From Syntrophaceae bacterium (GTDB taxonomy: Bacteria; Desulfobacterota; BSN033; UBA1163), in contig JACAEX010000014.1 in assembly GCA_013388635.1 (NCBI GenBank), forward strand, positions 1 through 64,000: 64,000 nucleotides of DNA, given 5' to 3'. Within the stretch, counting starts at the first letter, position 1. Each line of letters starts with the position of its first letter. The notes beneath the pieces are model-generated. The model made no database searches. It was not told where the DNA came from and worked only from the letters and a program-made list of their open reading frames with translations. This document shows, piece by piece, positions 52,272 to 61,876 of this stretch. Made by a program: the position numbers and the translations under genes.

Positions 52272-52916
52272 ATGACCAATACTCTCCACCGACAGGGGAC
52301 AATCGAGAATCTAAGAAACGACTATGTGATCTTTGCCTACACCGCCAAGGGGATCAACCGTGAGGGATCAGCACCGAAGCTTAGGGAATTCCTGAAAATC
52401 TGTCTGAAGCATCATCCGGTCAATATCGGCAATAGCAGGCAGGGCAATATCCACCAGGACGATATCGATATCGAGCAACTGATTCTCAATCAGGGAGACG
52501 GTGAGGGAGCTATGGCTGTCTTTACGGACCTCGATACCCTTCGGAAGGTGGTTGAAGAACTGATCCAGGCAGACCTGGGAATCTCGATCAACATCAGTGG
52601 GCTTTTGAAAGAAGTCAACGAGTGCTGCCAGAAGGCGGGGATTCAGAGACACAGTGTGGAACAGTCCCTCGGTTTCTGGGGGGCAAGGGATCGACTCCCC
52701 GAGAGAGAGATCTTGATGTTTCACACGATGTGCGGCCATGGAATGGTCTCCTTCAACCTGATTCGGAAGATGATCGAATATGTGAAGCTGCGGCGGTTGA
52801 CACCGGGGGAGGCCTCCAAGATCATGGCCAAATGTTGCGAATGCGGGGCCTTCAATCCTCTCCGTGCTGAGATGCTTTTGGAGAAGGTAAGAAAAGGGGA
52901 GAGGGAGACGAGGTAA
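52272..52916 (+). CDS. Uncharacterised 214-aa Cys/His protein, copy B2
   Basis: Same length as B1 and clearly paralogous: LHRQG, GINREGSAPKLREFL, NIGNSRQGNI, GISINISG, VEQSLGFWG, RLPE, TMCGHGM and CECGAFNPLRA. It has extra cysteines (NECCQKAG and AKCCECG) absent from B1. Start ATG follows GGGAGGATTGAGAG and is three bases after the A2 stop, so A2 and B2 are translationally coupled. The repeated A-B pairing implies that the two proteins act together. The function is unknown. Confidence 0.75.
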   Translation: MTNTLHRQGTIENLRNDYVIFAYTAKGINREGSAPKLREFLKICLKHHPVNIGNSRQGNIHQDDIDIEQLILNQGDGEGAMAVFTDLDTLRKVVEELIQADLGISINISGLLKEVNECCQKAGIQRHSVEQSLGFWGARDRLPEREILMFHTMCGHGMVSFNLIRKMIEYVKLRRLTPGEASKIMAKCCECGAFNPLRAEMLLEKVRKGERETR

Positions 52917-52942
52917 CCTTAGGGTTTGAACTCCTCGATGCC

Positions 52943-53755
52943 TCATTTGAAAAGGATATAGATGCTGATCAGGATGACGAAGAGGGCGAAGAGCTTTCTG
53001 AGAAGAAAGGGATGGGTTTTAAAGGAGACATAGGCACCGACTCTTGCCAAAAAGACCGTGCCCAAGGCAAGGGCCAGGCCTCGCTGAATGTCAACAAAAC
53101 CGAGGCTCCATTGGATCAGATCGGGATGGCCCATCCCATTCACGATATACCCCGTGACCGAGAACAGAGCCGTGATGACAATGGCTGCACTGGACGTTCC
53201 GATCGCCAGTTTTAAGGGCATGTTCAGAATTTGATACATCATCGGCACGGTCACCACACCTCCCCCAATTCCAGCCAGAGCAGAGACGACTCCTGCGACC
53301 AATCCTACCCCGACGAGGCCGGCTGTTTTGGGCCTCTCCTTTAACTCAAATTTCTTCTCCGCTTTCGCTCTGCTCTCGGTGAGCATCCGGATCGCGGCTG
53401 CCATGACAATGATCGCAAAGGCAACGCGCAAATGCCTTCCGCTCAGGGCCGCCGCCAAGCGCGCGGCGCCGAGGGCTGTCAGGGCGCTTGAAAACCCGAT
53501 GGTAAGGACCGCTCGCCAATCGACATTGCCCTGTTTTCGATGTTGATAAGCGCTGGCCACCCCACTGAAGACGACGACCAGGAGGCTGGTCCCGATGGCC
53601 GTATGAGTCAATACCGATGGGGAAACATTTGAATACTCGTAACTCAGGATCAGAATGGGCACCATGACAAATCCTCCGCCCACTCCGAAAAGACCGCCGA
53701 GAAACCCCACCCCGCATCCCATCATCACGAAGACTAAAATTTCACTCAGTGCCAT
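52943..53755 (-). CDS. TauE/SafE family membrane exporter
   Basis: A 270-residue protein with about eight membrane helices arranged in two repeats, each starting with the family motif: GFLGGLFGVGGGFVMVPIL (about residues 17-35) and VSALAGIGGGVVTVPMMY (about 157-174). Family members move sulfite, sulfoacetate or other organosulfur and organic anions across the inner membrane. It converges on B2 with 26 bases between the stops; a link to the A-B modules is only positional. Confidence 0.9.
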   Translation of the reverse strand: MALSEILVFVMMGCGVGFLGGLFGVGGGFVMVPILILSYEYSNVSPSVLTHTAIGTSLLVVVFSGVASAYQHRKQGNVDWRAVLTIGFSSALTALGAARLAAALSGRHLRVAFAIIVMAAAIRMLTESRAKAEKKFELKERPKTAGLVGVGLVAGVVSALAGIGGGVVTVPMMYQILNMPLKLAIGTSSAAIVITALFSVTGYIVNGMGHPDLIQWSLGFVDIQRGLALALGTVFLARVGAYVSFKTHPFLLRKLFALFVILISIYILFK

Positions 53756-53898
53756 CTCGTCAATAACCTAACACTCCAAAGGGCATCTGTAAAGCGGCTA
53801 TTCCAAAAATCGCAGATCTGAATCAATGCTCAAAGGGTTCAGCTTTCGACTTTAAGCTTTGAACTCCTGACGGTATGCTCCATGCCTTCTGCGAAAAC

Positions 53899-55128
53899 CT
53901 ATTCATACCGCAATGCTTCAATCGGGTTGAGCAGGGAGGCCTTCCTTGCCGGGTAAAACCCGAAAAACACCCCCACGGAGCCAGAGAAGAGAAAGGCCAA
54001 AAGGATTGCCTCGATTGAGAAGAGGGTTGGCCACTGGGTAAGGCTGGATAAGATAAGCGTTCCCACCACTCCCATCCCGATACCCACAATCCCTCCGATC
54101 AGACTGAGCACCAGAGATTCGATGAGAAACTGCAGAAGGATATCCCGTCCCTTTGCACCCACGGCGATGCGAATACCGATCTCCCTGGTCCTCTCGGTGA
54201 CCGAGACGAGCATGATGTTCATAATCCCGATCCCACCGACGATGAGAGAGATGGAGGCAATGGCACCCAGAAGCAAAGACATGACATTGGCCGACTGTTC
54301 AGCACTTGAGAGCACCTCCGTCAGATTTCTAACCGAAAAATCGTTCTCCTGATTGGGTTGAATCCGGTGCCTCTGCCGAAGCAGATCGGTGATCTGATTC
54401 TCCACGCTCTTCATCACTTCCGGTTCTCTCGCCTGGACGGAGATCACCCTCACCATTCCCGGGAATTGCATCCCGAAGAGTCTCTTTTGAGCCGTGGTCA
54501 GGGGAACGAAGATGATATCATCCTGATCCTGTCCCCACGTCGATTGTCCCTTGGGTGCGAGGACGCCGATCACGGTGAAAGGAACGTTCTTGATCCGGAC
54601 GATCTGACCGATCGGATCAATTCCACCGAAAAGGTTATCGGCCACGGTCTTTCCCAAGAGGCAGACCTTTGTCGCTCCATCAATATCCTGCTGGGTGAAG
54701 GATCGGCCCGAGGCAAGAGGCCAGTCCCTGATCTCCAGAACTTCAGGAGTTGAGCCATTGATGATGGTCGACCAGTTCTGATTTCCGAAAACGACCTGGG
54801 CGACCCCGCTCAGGCTGGGAGCCACATACTTGACTCCGGGGATCTCGTTTGATATCGCCTTCGCATCCTCAACGGTCAGCGTGGGTACGGTGCCTGAGCC
54901 ATGCCGGAGTCCACCGCTGGTGGAGCTTCCGGATAGGACGATCAGCATGTTCGATCCCATGCTGGCGATCTGCTCCGCAATCCTGGCCTTTGCCCCTGAA
55001 CCCACAGCGATCATGGCAATCACTGCACCGACACCGATGATGATCCCGAGCATCGTCAGGGCTGAACGCATCTTGTTGACCATCAAGGCTCTCAACGCAA
55101 TGCGGAGGCTTACGAGAAGAGTGCTCAC
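53899..55128 (-). CDS. MacB-type ABC permease
   Basis: A 409-residue inner-membrane protein of the FtsX/MacB fold: one N-terminal helix (LTMLGIIIGVGAVIAMIAVG), a large periplasmic domain (about 55-285), then three C-terminal helices with IGIMNIMLVSVTERTREIGI, the mechanotransmission signature. I chose GTG 55128 (MSTLLVSLRIAL) with GGGGAG upstream, rather than a TTG five codons earlier. With the ATPase and MacA-like adaptor it forms a tripartite efflux pump for peptides, macrolide-like compounds or lipids. Confidence 0.92.
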   Translation of the reverse strand: MSTLLVSLRIALRALMVNKMRSALTMLGIIIGVGAVIAMIAVGSGAKARIAEQIASMGSNMLIVLSGSSTSGGLRHGSGTVPTLTVEDAKAISNEIPGVKYVAPSLSGVAQVVFGNQNWSTIINGSTPEVLEIRDWPLASGRSFTQQDIDGATKVCLLGKTVADNLFGGIDPIGQIVRIKNVPFTVIGVLAPKGQSTWGQDQDDIIFVPLTTAQKRLFGMQFPGMVRVISVQAREPEVMKSVENQITDLLRQRHRIQPNQENDFSVRNLTEVLSSAEQSANVMSLLLGAIASISLIVGGIGIMNIMLVSVTERTREIGIRIAVGAKGRDILLQFLIESLVLSLIGGIVGIGMGVVGTLILSSLTQWPTLFSIEAILLAFLFSGSVGVFFGFYPARKASLLNPIEALRYE

Positions 55129-55152
55129 CTCATCACTCCCCAATTTCCTGAC

Positions 55153-55168
55153 GCAACCTAAAGGTTGC
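55153..55168. repeat. Short perfect hairpin
   Basis: GCAACCT-AA-AGGTTGC in the gap between the ATPase and permease genes. With the flanking GGCTAC it resembles a common short extragenic repeat. It could tune the relative expression of the two pump subunits. Confidence 0.45.
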
Positions 55169-55170
55169 GG

Positions 55171-55878
55171 CTACAACGATTGGATTCTTCCGCCTGAAAG
55201 TGAATCATCAACCACCTTACCATCTTTGAAAAGAATCTTTCTTCTTGCAAACGAGGCAATATCCGGTTCGTGAGTGACCATGATGATGGTAATTCCCAGA
55301 TCTCGGTTGAGACGTTGAAAGACTACCATGATCTCCGTGCTCGTCTTCGAATCGAGATTGCCCGTCGGCTCATCAGCCAAAAGGATGGACGGCTGGTTGA
55401 CCAGCGCCCTGGCGATGGCCACCCGTTGCTGTTCGCCCCCGGAAAGTTGACTGGGATGATGGCCTTCCCTTCCCTCGAGACCGACTTCGGCCAGAGCCTT
55501 TCTGGCCATCTCTTTTCGCCTGGAGGTGGAGACTCTTGCGTATATCAATGGAAGCTCGACATTCTCCATGGCCGATGTCCTGGCCAGGAGGTTGAAACCC
55601 TGAAAGACAAAGCCGATCTTCTGGTTTCGGATCTCCGCCAGTTCGTCTCTTGAGAGATCTCTTCCGTCGATCCCTTCCAAAAGGTATTGACCGCTTGTGG
55701 CCTGATCCAGGAATCCTAAGATATTCATGAAGGTCGACTTGCCCGAGCCCGAGGCGCCCATGATGGCTACGAAGTCGCCTTTTTCGATCGAAAGCGTAAC
55801 GCCTCGGAGGGCCTGAACCTCAACCTCGCCCAACCGGTAGATCTTGACCAGATCTTTTACCTCAATGAATGGCTCCAT
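55171..55878 (-). CDS. MacB/LolD-type ABC ATPase
   Basis: A 235-residue ATPase with Walker [14 protein letters not shown]-loop FVFQGFNLL, signature [15 protein letters not shown], Walker [13 protein letters not shown] and H-loop VTHEPD. It drives the mechanotransmission pump made with the downstream FtsX-like permease. I placed the start at ATG 55878; a TTG two codons earlier is also possible. It follows the adaptor gene by 26 bases. Confidence 0.93.
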   Translation of the reverse strand: MEPFIEVKDLVKIYRLGEVEVQALRGVTLSIEKGDFVAIMGASGSGKSTFMNILGFLDQATSGQYLLEGIDGRDLSRDELAEIRNQKIGFVFQGFNLLARTSAMENVELPLIYARVSTSRRKEMARKALAEVGLEGREGHHPSQLSGGEQQRVAIARALVNQPSILLADEPTGNLDSKTSTEIMVVFQRLNRDLGITIIMVTHEPDIASFARRKILFKDGKVVDDSLSGGRIQSL

Positions 55879-55904
55879 CTTCAAAACCTAAGATCGATTA
55901 ACCG

Positions 55905-57458
55905 TCATCTCCCCAATCCTCTCGTGACCGGAGAGGGCGCCGTGCCTCGAGCCTTCTTGGTGGAGACCTCCTCCACGATGACCTCAGTTCCTTCTTGAAG
56001 GTCGCCGGATACCACCTCACTGAAAGTGCCGTCCGTAATCCCAACCACGATCTGAACAGGGATCGGTCTTTTCTCCTGCGAAAGAACCCATACCCTGGCC
56101 GGCCTTCCTCCGTCTTTCTGCTGGGATTGGGCCATCTCGCTCCACTTCCTCCTCTGTTCCTCAGTCAAAATCCCCCATACCTTCTGGCGAATCAAGGCTC
56201 GAATTCGAACGTCTGCCTCTTCGGGTTTTGACTTCTCCCGGATCTCCTGAAGTTCTGCCCTGGAGGATTGAATAATCATTTCTAACTTCGCCTGCTGATC
56301 GCCTGTAAGATTGAGTTCACCCTTTAACCGTTCCAGAACCGCTCGGCCTTTCTCCGGTGACGAAGGCTCCTTCCTCTTCTCGCCGGGATCGTCTGCCTTT
56401 GCAGACTCGGGCCGGAATCTCAAGGCGGCATTGGGGATCTTCAAAACCCCTTCCCTGCGTGCAGTCGTGATGGAGACGTTGGCCGTCATTCCAGGCTTCA
56501 GCTTTAAATCCTTATTATCCACTTGAATGACGACGTCATAGGTCACCACATTCTGGACCGTCGTGGGTGCATTTCGAATCTCTGATACCTTCCCCCGAAA
56601 CCTCCTCTCCGGGTACGCATCAACCGTAAAGAAGGCCTCCTGACCTACGGCAACCCGACCGACATCGGCTTCGCTCACATTGGTATCGACCTGCATCTGA
56701 GTCAGATCTTTTGCGATCGTAAAAAGCGTCGGCGCCTGAAGGCTGGCTGCCACGGTCTGACCCACATCGACATTTCGAGAGATGACGATGCCGTTGACCG
56801 GAGACCGGATGGTCGTATATTTCAGGTTGGTCTCCGCCACCCTCAAGGCGGCCTTTGCCTGGGCCACCTGGGCCTTTGAAGATTCCACCTGAGACTTCGC
56901 AGACTCCACCTGGGCCCTGGCCACCTCTCTCTGGGCCACTGCGGTATCATAGTTTGCCTGGGCCGTATCAAGAGTGGCCTGCGCAATCACATTCCTTTCA
57001 AAGAGTGGCCGGTTGCGCTCAAGGGTCCTCTTCGTATCGATGACGGCAACCTCAGCCCTGGCGAGGTTGGCTTTGGCATTCTCAAGATTGGCCTGGGCGG
57101 TCAGCAGATTCGCCTGGGCGCTCAATACATTTGCTCTCGCCTGTTCGACCTGGGCCTCAAAGATGGCAGGATCGATCTGGGCGATCACCTGTCCTTCCTT
57201 CACCTGCGAATTGAAGTCGGCGTAAAGGGCCTTGATCGTCCCTGAAATCTGGCTTCCAACTAAAACGGTGATGACCGGGTTGATCGTCCCTGTCGCTGTG
57301 ACGACGGAGCTGATCTCTCCTCTCTCCACCCTCACCGAACGAAATCTCGTATTTGAACCGCTCTCGCTGAGAAGCCGGTAAGCAAGGAATCCTCCTGCCA
57401 AGATAAGAGAGACGACGATCGCCACTGCTCTCAGAGACCTCTTCCTTTGATTCAGCAT
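55905..57458 (-). CDS. MacA-like periplasmic adaptor with LTxxQ insert
   Basis: A 517-residue membrane-fusion protein. It has one N-terminal anchor helix, a beta-barrel and lipoyl half (VGSQISGTIKALYADFN), a very long alpha-hairpin (about 80-200) rich in Ala and Gln heptads, then the second lipoyl half (IRSPVNGIVISRNVDVGQ). Between about residues 350 and 455 it carries an extra helical segment with two LTxxQ motifs, LTGDQQAKL and LTEEQRRKW, the hallmark of Spy/CpxP periplasmic chaperones. Ordinary MacA is about 370-400 residues and lacks this. It starts one base after the der stop codon. Confidence 0.88.
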   Translation of the reverse strand: MLNQRKRSLRAVAIVVSLILAGGFLAYRLLSESGSNTRFRSVRVERGEISSVVTATGTINPVITVLVGSQISGTIKALYADFNSQVKEGQVIAQIDPAIFEAQVEQARANVLSAQANLLTAQANLENAKANLARAEVAVIDTKRTLERNRPLFERNVIAQATLDTAQANYDTAVAQREVARAQVESAKSQVESSKAQVAQAKAALRVAETNLKYTTIRSPVNGIVISRNVDVGQTVAASLQAPTLFTIAKDLTQMQVDTNVSEADVGRVAVGQEAFFTVDAYPERRFRGKVSEIRNAPTTVQNVVTYDVVIQVDNKDLKLKPGMTANVSITTARREGVLKIPNAALRFRPESAKADDPGEKRKEPSSPEKGRAVLERLKGELNLTGDQQAKLEMIIQSSRAELQEIREKSKPEEADVRIRALIRQKVWGILTEEQRRKWSEMAQSQQKDGGRPARVWVLSQEKRPIPVQIVVGITDGTFSEVVSGDLQEGTEVIVEEVSTKKARGTAPSPVTRGLGR

Positions 57459-57459
57459 C

Positions 57460-58779
57460 TCACCTCTCCTTGCCCTTCTTCCTAAAATGGAGACGGATCG
57501 GGACTCCTCTGAAACCGAACGTCTTCCGAATCTGATTGATCAAATATCTCTCATATGAAAAATGGATGCCCTCCGGCCTGTTCGTATAGATGACAAACGT
57601 GGGAGGGGTGGTCGAAACTTGGGTGATGTAGTTCAGTTTGACGTCACGGTTTTTATAAAGGGGCGGGCTCCGTCGCTCCACCCATAAGCCGAACGATCTG
57701 TTCAGGGGAGAGGTCGGCACCCTCTTCTTCGCCTCCTCCGCCACATCGTCCACCATGTTCAGGATCTTGGGAACCCTCTGACCGGTCAAAGCGGAGACGA
57801 AGAGGATGGGTGCATAGGAGAGGTATTTCAGATCCCTGTAGATCCTTCTCTCAAATTCAACCAGGGTCTGGGAATCCTTTTCAACCATGTCCCACTTGTT
57901 CACGACCAGGATACAGCCCTTCCCCTTCTCATGGATGAAACCACCGATGCGCGCGTCCTGAGCCGTGACCACCTCTTGCGCATCCAACAAGAGCAGAACG
58001 ACATCCGACCGATCGATGGTCCGAAGGGCCTCTACAATGCTGTACTTCTCCAGCCGTAAACCGATCCGGCTCTTTCTCCGGATGCCGGCGGTGTCGATCA
58101 GGACATACCTCTTTCCATCTCTCTCAAAGACGGTATCGATGGCATCTCGGGTCGTGCCCGGGGCCTCATCCACGATCACCCTCCGATATCCTAACAACCG
58201 ATTGATCAGTGAAGATTTTCCTACGTTTGGCCTTCCCACCACCGCCACCCTCGTGGCTTGGCCATCCCATTCCTCCTCATCCGATGCGGGAAGTCCCTTG
58301 ACCACCTCACCCATCAGCTCATCCACCCCATACCCGTGCTCCGCTGAGATGGCGAAGATCTTCTCCGCACCCAAACCGTAAAATTCAAAGACCCGCTCCT
58401 GATGTTTAGGAACGTCAATCTTATTGACGACAAAAAAGAGAGGTTTATTCACCCCCCTCAGAATATTGGCAATCTCCCTGTCTGAAGCGGTCAGGCCTTC
58501 CTTCCCATCCATCAAGAAGAGGATCGCATCAGCCTCTTCCATGGCTAACTGGCACTGCTCACGCATCTGGATGAAGATCCGGTCCTTTGAAACCGGCTCA
58601 AAACCGCCAGTATCGATTAAGGTGAACGACCCTTCTTCCCACTGCACGTCAGCGTAATTCCGATCACGGGTCACCCCGGGCTCATCTGCAACGATCGCCT
58701 TTCTTGACCCGACGATTCGGTTGAACAGGGTCGATTTACCCACATTGGGCCTTCCCACAATGGCGATGATTGACCTCAT
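57460..58779 (-). CDS. der: Ribosome-biogenesis GTPase Der (EngA)
   Basis: Essential double GTPase for maturation of the 50S ribosomal subunit. The 439-residue protein has G1 GRPNVGKSTLFN (about residue 8) with DTGG and NKID, then G1 GRPNVGKSSLIN (about 180) with DTAG and NKWD, and a C-terminal KH-like domain ending RLHFRKKGKER. It heads a minus-strand transcript that continues with macA, the ATPase and macB; the macA ATG is one base past its stop. Confidence 0.97.
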   Translation of the reverse strand: MRSIIAIVGRPNVGKSTLFNRIVGSRKAIVADEPGVTRDRNYADVQWEEGSFTLIDTGGFEPVSKDRIFIQMREQCQLAMEEADAILFLMDGKEGLTASDREIANILRGVNKPLFFVVNKIDVPKHQERVFEFYGLGAEKIFAISAEHGYGVDELMGEVVKGLPASDEEEWDGQATRVAVVGRPNVGKSSLINRLLGYRRVIVDEAPGTTRDAIDTVFERDGKRYVLIDTAGIRRKSRIGLRLEKYSIVEALRTIDRSDVVLLLLDAQEVVTAQDARIGGFIHEKGKGCILVVNKWDMVEKDSQTLVEFERRIYRDLKYLSYAPILFVSALTGQRVPKILNMVDDVAEEAKKRVPTSPLNRSFGLWVERRSPPLYKNRDVKLNYITQVSTTPPTFVIYTNRPEGIHFSYERYLINQIRKTFGFRGVPIRLHFRKKGKER

Positions 58780-58956
58780 GATCCTCTCTCAAAAGCAGCT
58801 AAAGACATTATAAGATAACGATAAACCCCTTACAATTACGGAGCCCTGAGACCAGAGCCCGTGGTCTTCTACCTGAAGAGATAAGGACTTCCCATCCCAA
58901 TGGAATTGTGATAATTTAATTTAGGGAAACGGCGTGATCAACCGCGGGGGTCTGCG

Positions 58957-59442
58957 ATGAAGAAGAAAAATCGCAAAGAAGGCATTTTGTTCTTTTCTGC
59001 ACTGTTTCTTCTCCTCTTCCTGGCCGCGATCAAAGCCTTGCCACAACCTGCGCCAAAAGAAGAACCGAAGCCCCAGGTCAGCCTGGGTGAGGTCATGGTC
59101 AAGTTCAAGGAATTTGAATCGAAACCTTCACCTTTAAAAATCCTGGAGCTCCATGTCGAAATCCTTAACCAAAGCCGGGACGCTACGGCTCCTGCCGGGT
59201 CCGTCAAAGTCGTGGCCACTCCGTTGGGGATGAGAATCTCATCCAACGGCACGACATCTGAATTTCCTTCCGATCCCCAGGAGATGATCCTCGATCGCCC
59301 CATCCCTCCCCGATCCGGGCAGGTGGTGATCTTCGGTTTTCCATTCCCCAGAGAGGATCCAGACTCGGCCACCTTCGAGATCCAGATCAATCCGCCGGAA
59401 GGAGAGAAGAGAACGGTGACGTGGGAGAGTGACAAAAATTAA
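58957..59442 (+). CDS. Hypothetical exported protein
   Basis: A 161-residue protein with an N-terminal hydrophobic helix (ILFFSALFLLLFLAAIKAL) acting as signal or anchor, then a proline-rich linker (PQPAPKEEPKPQ) and a beta-rich domain (ILELHVEILNQSRDATAPAG; GQVVIFGFPFP; FEIQINPPEGEKRTV) that looks like a small immunoglobulin-type fold. No family recognised. Probably in the periplasm. Confidence 0.6.
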   Translation: MKKKNRKEGILFFSALFLLLFLAAIKALPQPAPKEEPKPQVSLGEVMVKFKEFESKPSPLKILELHVEILNQSRDATAPAGSVKVVATPLGMRISSNGTTSEFPSDPQEMILDRPIPPRSGQVVIFGFPFPREDPDSATFEIQINPPEGEKRTVTWESDKN

Positions 59443-59850
59443 ATGGGCGCAACGCACCCGATTTCTCCATCCCTCAGGAGCTTAAGGACCTCAATCTTCA
59501 ACTATCTGTAATACATTCTTTGATGATCAAGACAACAAACTCCCGGCTGTTTCAATGGACAGGGGTAACCCTCCTGATCAACCGGGCGAAACTGGACAAG
59601 TATGTTCCTTAACAAAATTGTTACTGTTCTTGACAAAATGACGTTCCTGGCATCGGACTTTTTCCAGTTTATGTCCCTGAACGTAATCTAAATTAATTTT
59701 ATAAATCAAATACATACCTATATTAAGTCTTCAAAGCCAATCATTGGTATTCATTATGCAGAAAATCCGAAAAACCGCCGTCAGATTAACAGGTTGCTAA
59801 AACCGTCGAAACTTTGACCAAAACGATATCCCTTAAAAGGAGGGGGTGAC
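59443..59850. other. Gene-free AT-rich region
   Basis: In 408 bases no credible gene or clear hairpin was found. TTGACA at 59634 has no good -10 partner. The last part must contain the promoter of the DUF2339 operon, whose ribosome site GGAGGGGGTGA ends just before 59851. Confidence 0.5.
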
Positions 59851-61872
59851 TTGTTCTGTCCCACATGTAAGCAAGAGCTTACAGAGGCAGTATCAAAATG
59901 CAGGACGTGCGGCTTCGAATTCGCCAATGAATTGCAACCCAGACTACGCTTTTATTTTATCCTGAAAGATGAACTGAATAATCTCGTCTCCAGCGGCAAG
60001 CAGCTTAATCTTCGGATCCAGAGCCTCAGCGCGACGCTCGCCGAATACGGGAAAGAGATCCAGGCGGAAATCGATCGGCTGGCTCGGGAGGGGGAAAAAG
60101 AAGAGGAGGAGATTGAGGTCACAATATCAGTTGAAGAAGCAAAGGAAAGAGCAGAATTACTCACCCCAGGGTCCTCCCCTATACAAGAAAGGCCGGAACC
60201 TGCCAAGGAATCAGAAAAAATCCGCGGTACTGTTCCGCCGGAGAAATCGTATCGCGATACCATCGATTCAGAATTTCGTTTCGGACAGAAGTGGCTTCTC
60301 ATTATCGGGATCGTCGCAGTGATCTTCGGTGTAGCCTTCTTCCTGAAATATTCCTTTGATAGAGGCTGGATCGGGCCTGCAGGCAGGGTTTCCCTTGCGT
60401 ATCTCTGGGGCCTTCTGTTTTTGATGACCGGGCATTTTCTTAGGAAAAAGTATCTGACTTGGTTTGGCTTATCCATCTACGGCGGGGGTATCGTCATCCT
60501 TTACTTCGCCACCTACGCCGCGTTTCAAATCTATAACCTCTTACCTCAGGGCTTCTCCTTCTCCATCATGGTTCTCATTACCGTTCTCACATGCGCAACG
60601 GCGATGGCCTATGAAACGCAGGCTCTTGCGATACTGGGGCTTGTAGGAGGGTTCCTGACTCCGATTTTAATGAGCACAGGCCAAGATAATTATGTCGCCC
60701 TTTTCACATATATGGCCATCCTCAACATCGGCATCCTGGTCATCTCTTTCCGCAAGAGATGGCCAATCCTGCAAGGGCTTGGATTTATGGTCACCTACCT
60801 CATCTACACGCTGTGGCATGTGGAGCGATACAGGCCTGAAAAATTCTGGGCCGCGATTCTCTTTCTGAATGGTTTCTATATCATTTATAGCCTCGCACCC
60901 TTTGCCTACTATTTCCTCCGAAAAGAGGCACAGCAGTTATTGGGTGTCTATATATTGATCCTCAATTCGGCTGTGGCCCTCGCGTTCAACTATGCCATGA
61001 TCAAGGGAAAGCATCCGCTGGAGTGGATGAGTGTCATTACTGTCTCCTATGCCATCATCTATCTCTTGTTTGCACATCGGCTCTCTAAGCGGGGTGAGGG
61101 GGCTCGCAATATCCTTGTCGTGATGCTCCTTAAATCCACCCTCTTTTTGATCCTCACCATACCATTGCTTTTCTCCCAGCACTGGATCACCATTTTCTGG
61201 ACCCTCCTCTCAGCTCTTCTCATTATGGGCGGGAAAAAACTGGGCCAGAAGAATTTTGTCTTCTGTGCCGTCGGTCTCTACGTTGTCGTCCTTATTAAAT
61301 TTCTTTTCTACGACCTATCCTTTGTGTTCAAATACACGACAGACCCTATCACCCTCCACATGATGCAACCATACGGATATCTCATTTTCGAGCGGTGGGT
61401 GACGATGGCCCTTGTTGTTGCAGCGCCCTATTTCATGCGACGGATGATGGTCAATGAAATGGAACAGGCTGGGTCCGCTTTTTCCTTCCCCTCCATGAGA
61501 GAATTACCATCCGCGTTATCGGGAATATTTGGCACACTTCTCTTTATTATACTCTCGCTCGAAACATCCGCCTTCTTTTACGAAACCCTCCCCCAGGCAC
61601 GCTTTGCATCTATATCGGTGATTTGGGCAATGTTTTCCATTGTTCTGATGATTTTGGGTTTCCGCAAGAACAATGACCGCATGCGGAAAATCGCGCTCGG
61701 GCTTCTCTTTCTTACTACCTTCAAAGTCTTCCTCTTCGACATCAGGAACATCAGCACCCCCTACAGGATCCTCTCCTTCATTGTGCTGGGCTTGATCCTC
61801 ATACTTATCTCGTATCTCTATAACCAGGCGAAAGGCCGCCTCCTCACTATTGAAGAAGAGAAAAGGGTGTAG
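59851..61872 (+). CDS. DUF2339 multi-pass membrane protein
   Basis: A 673-residue protein. It has an N-terminal zinc ribbon (FCPTCKQEL...CRTCGFEF), a coiled coil with acidic stretch (about 40-110), then roughly eighteen membrane helices beginning WLLIIGIVAVIFGVAFFLKY. This fits DUF2339, large membrane proteins of unknown role. The start is TTG at 59851, directly after a strong ribosome site. The next gene encodes DUF3999, its usual neighbour, and starts four bases on; the pair is thought to work together in the envelope. Confidence 0.88.
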   Translation: MFCPTCKQELTEAVSKCRTCGFEFANELQPRLRFYFILKDELNNLVSSGKQLNLRIQSLSATLAEYGKEIQAEIDRLAREGEKEEEEIEVTISVEEAKERAELLTPGSSPIQERPEPAKESEKIRGTVPPEKSYRDTIDSEFRFGQKWLLIIGIVAVIFGVAFFLKYSFDRGWIGPAGRVSLAYLWGLLFLMTGHFLRKKYLTWFGLSIYGGGIVILYFATYAAFQIYNLLPQGFSFSIMVLITVLTCATAMAYETQALAILGLVGGFLTPILMSTGQDNYVALFTYMAILNIGILVISFRKRWPILQGLGFMVTYLIYTLWHVERYRPEKFWAAILFLNGFYIIYSLAPFAYYFLRKEAQQLLGVYILILNSAVALAFNYAMIKGKHPLEWMSVITVSYAIIYLLFAHRLSKRGEGARNILVVMLLKSTLFLILTIPLLFSQHWITIFWTLLSALLIMGGKKLGQKNFVFCAVGLYVVVLIKFLFYDLSFVFKYTTDPITLHMMQPYGYLIFERWVTMALVVAAPYFMRRMMVNEMEQAGSAFSFPSMRELPSALSGIFGTLLFIILSLETSAFFYETLPQARFASISVIWAMFSIVLMILGFRKNNDRMRKIALGLLFLTTFKVFLFDIRNISTPYRILSFIVLGLILILISYLYNQAKGRLLTIEEEKRV

Positions 61873-61876
61873 TTGA

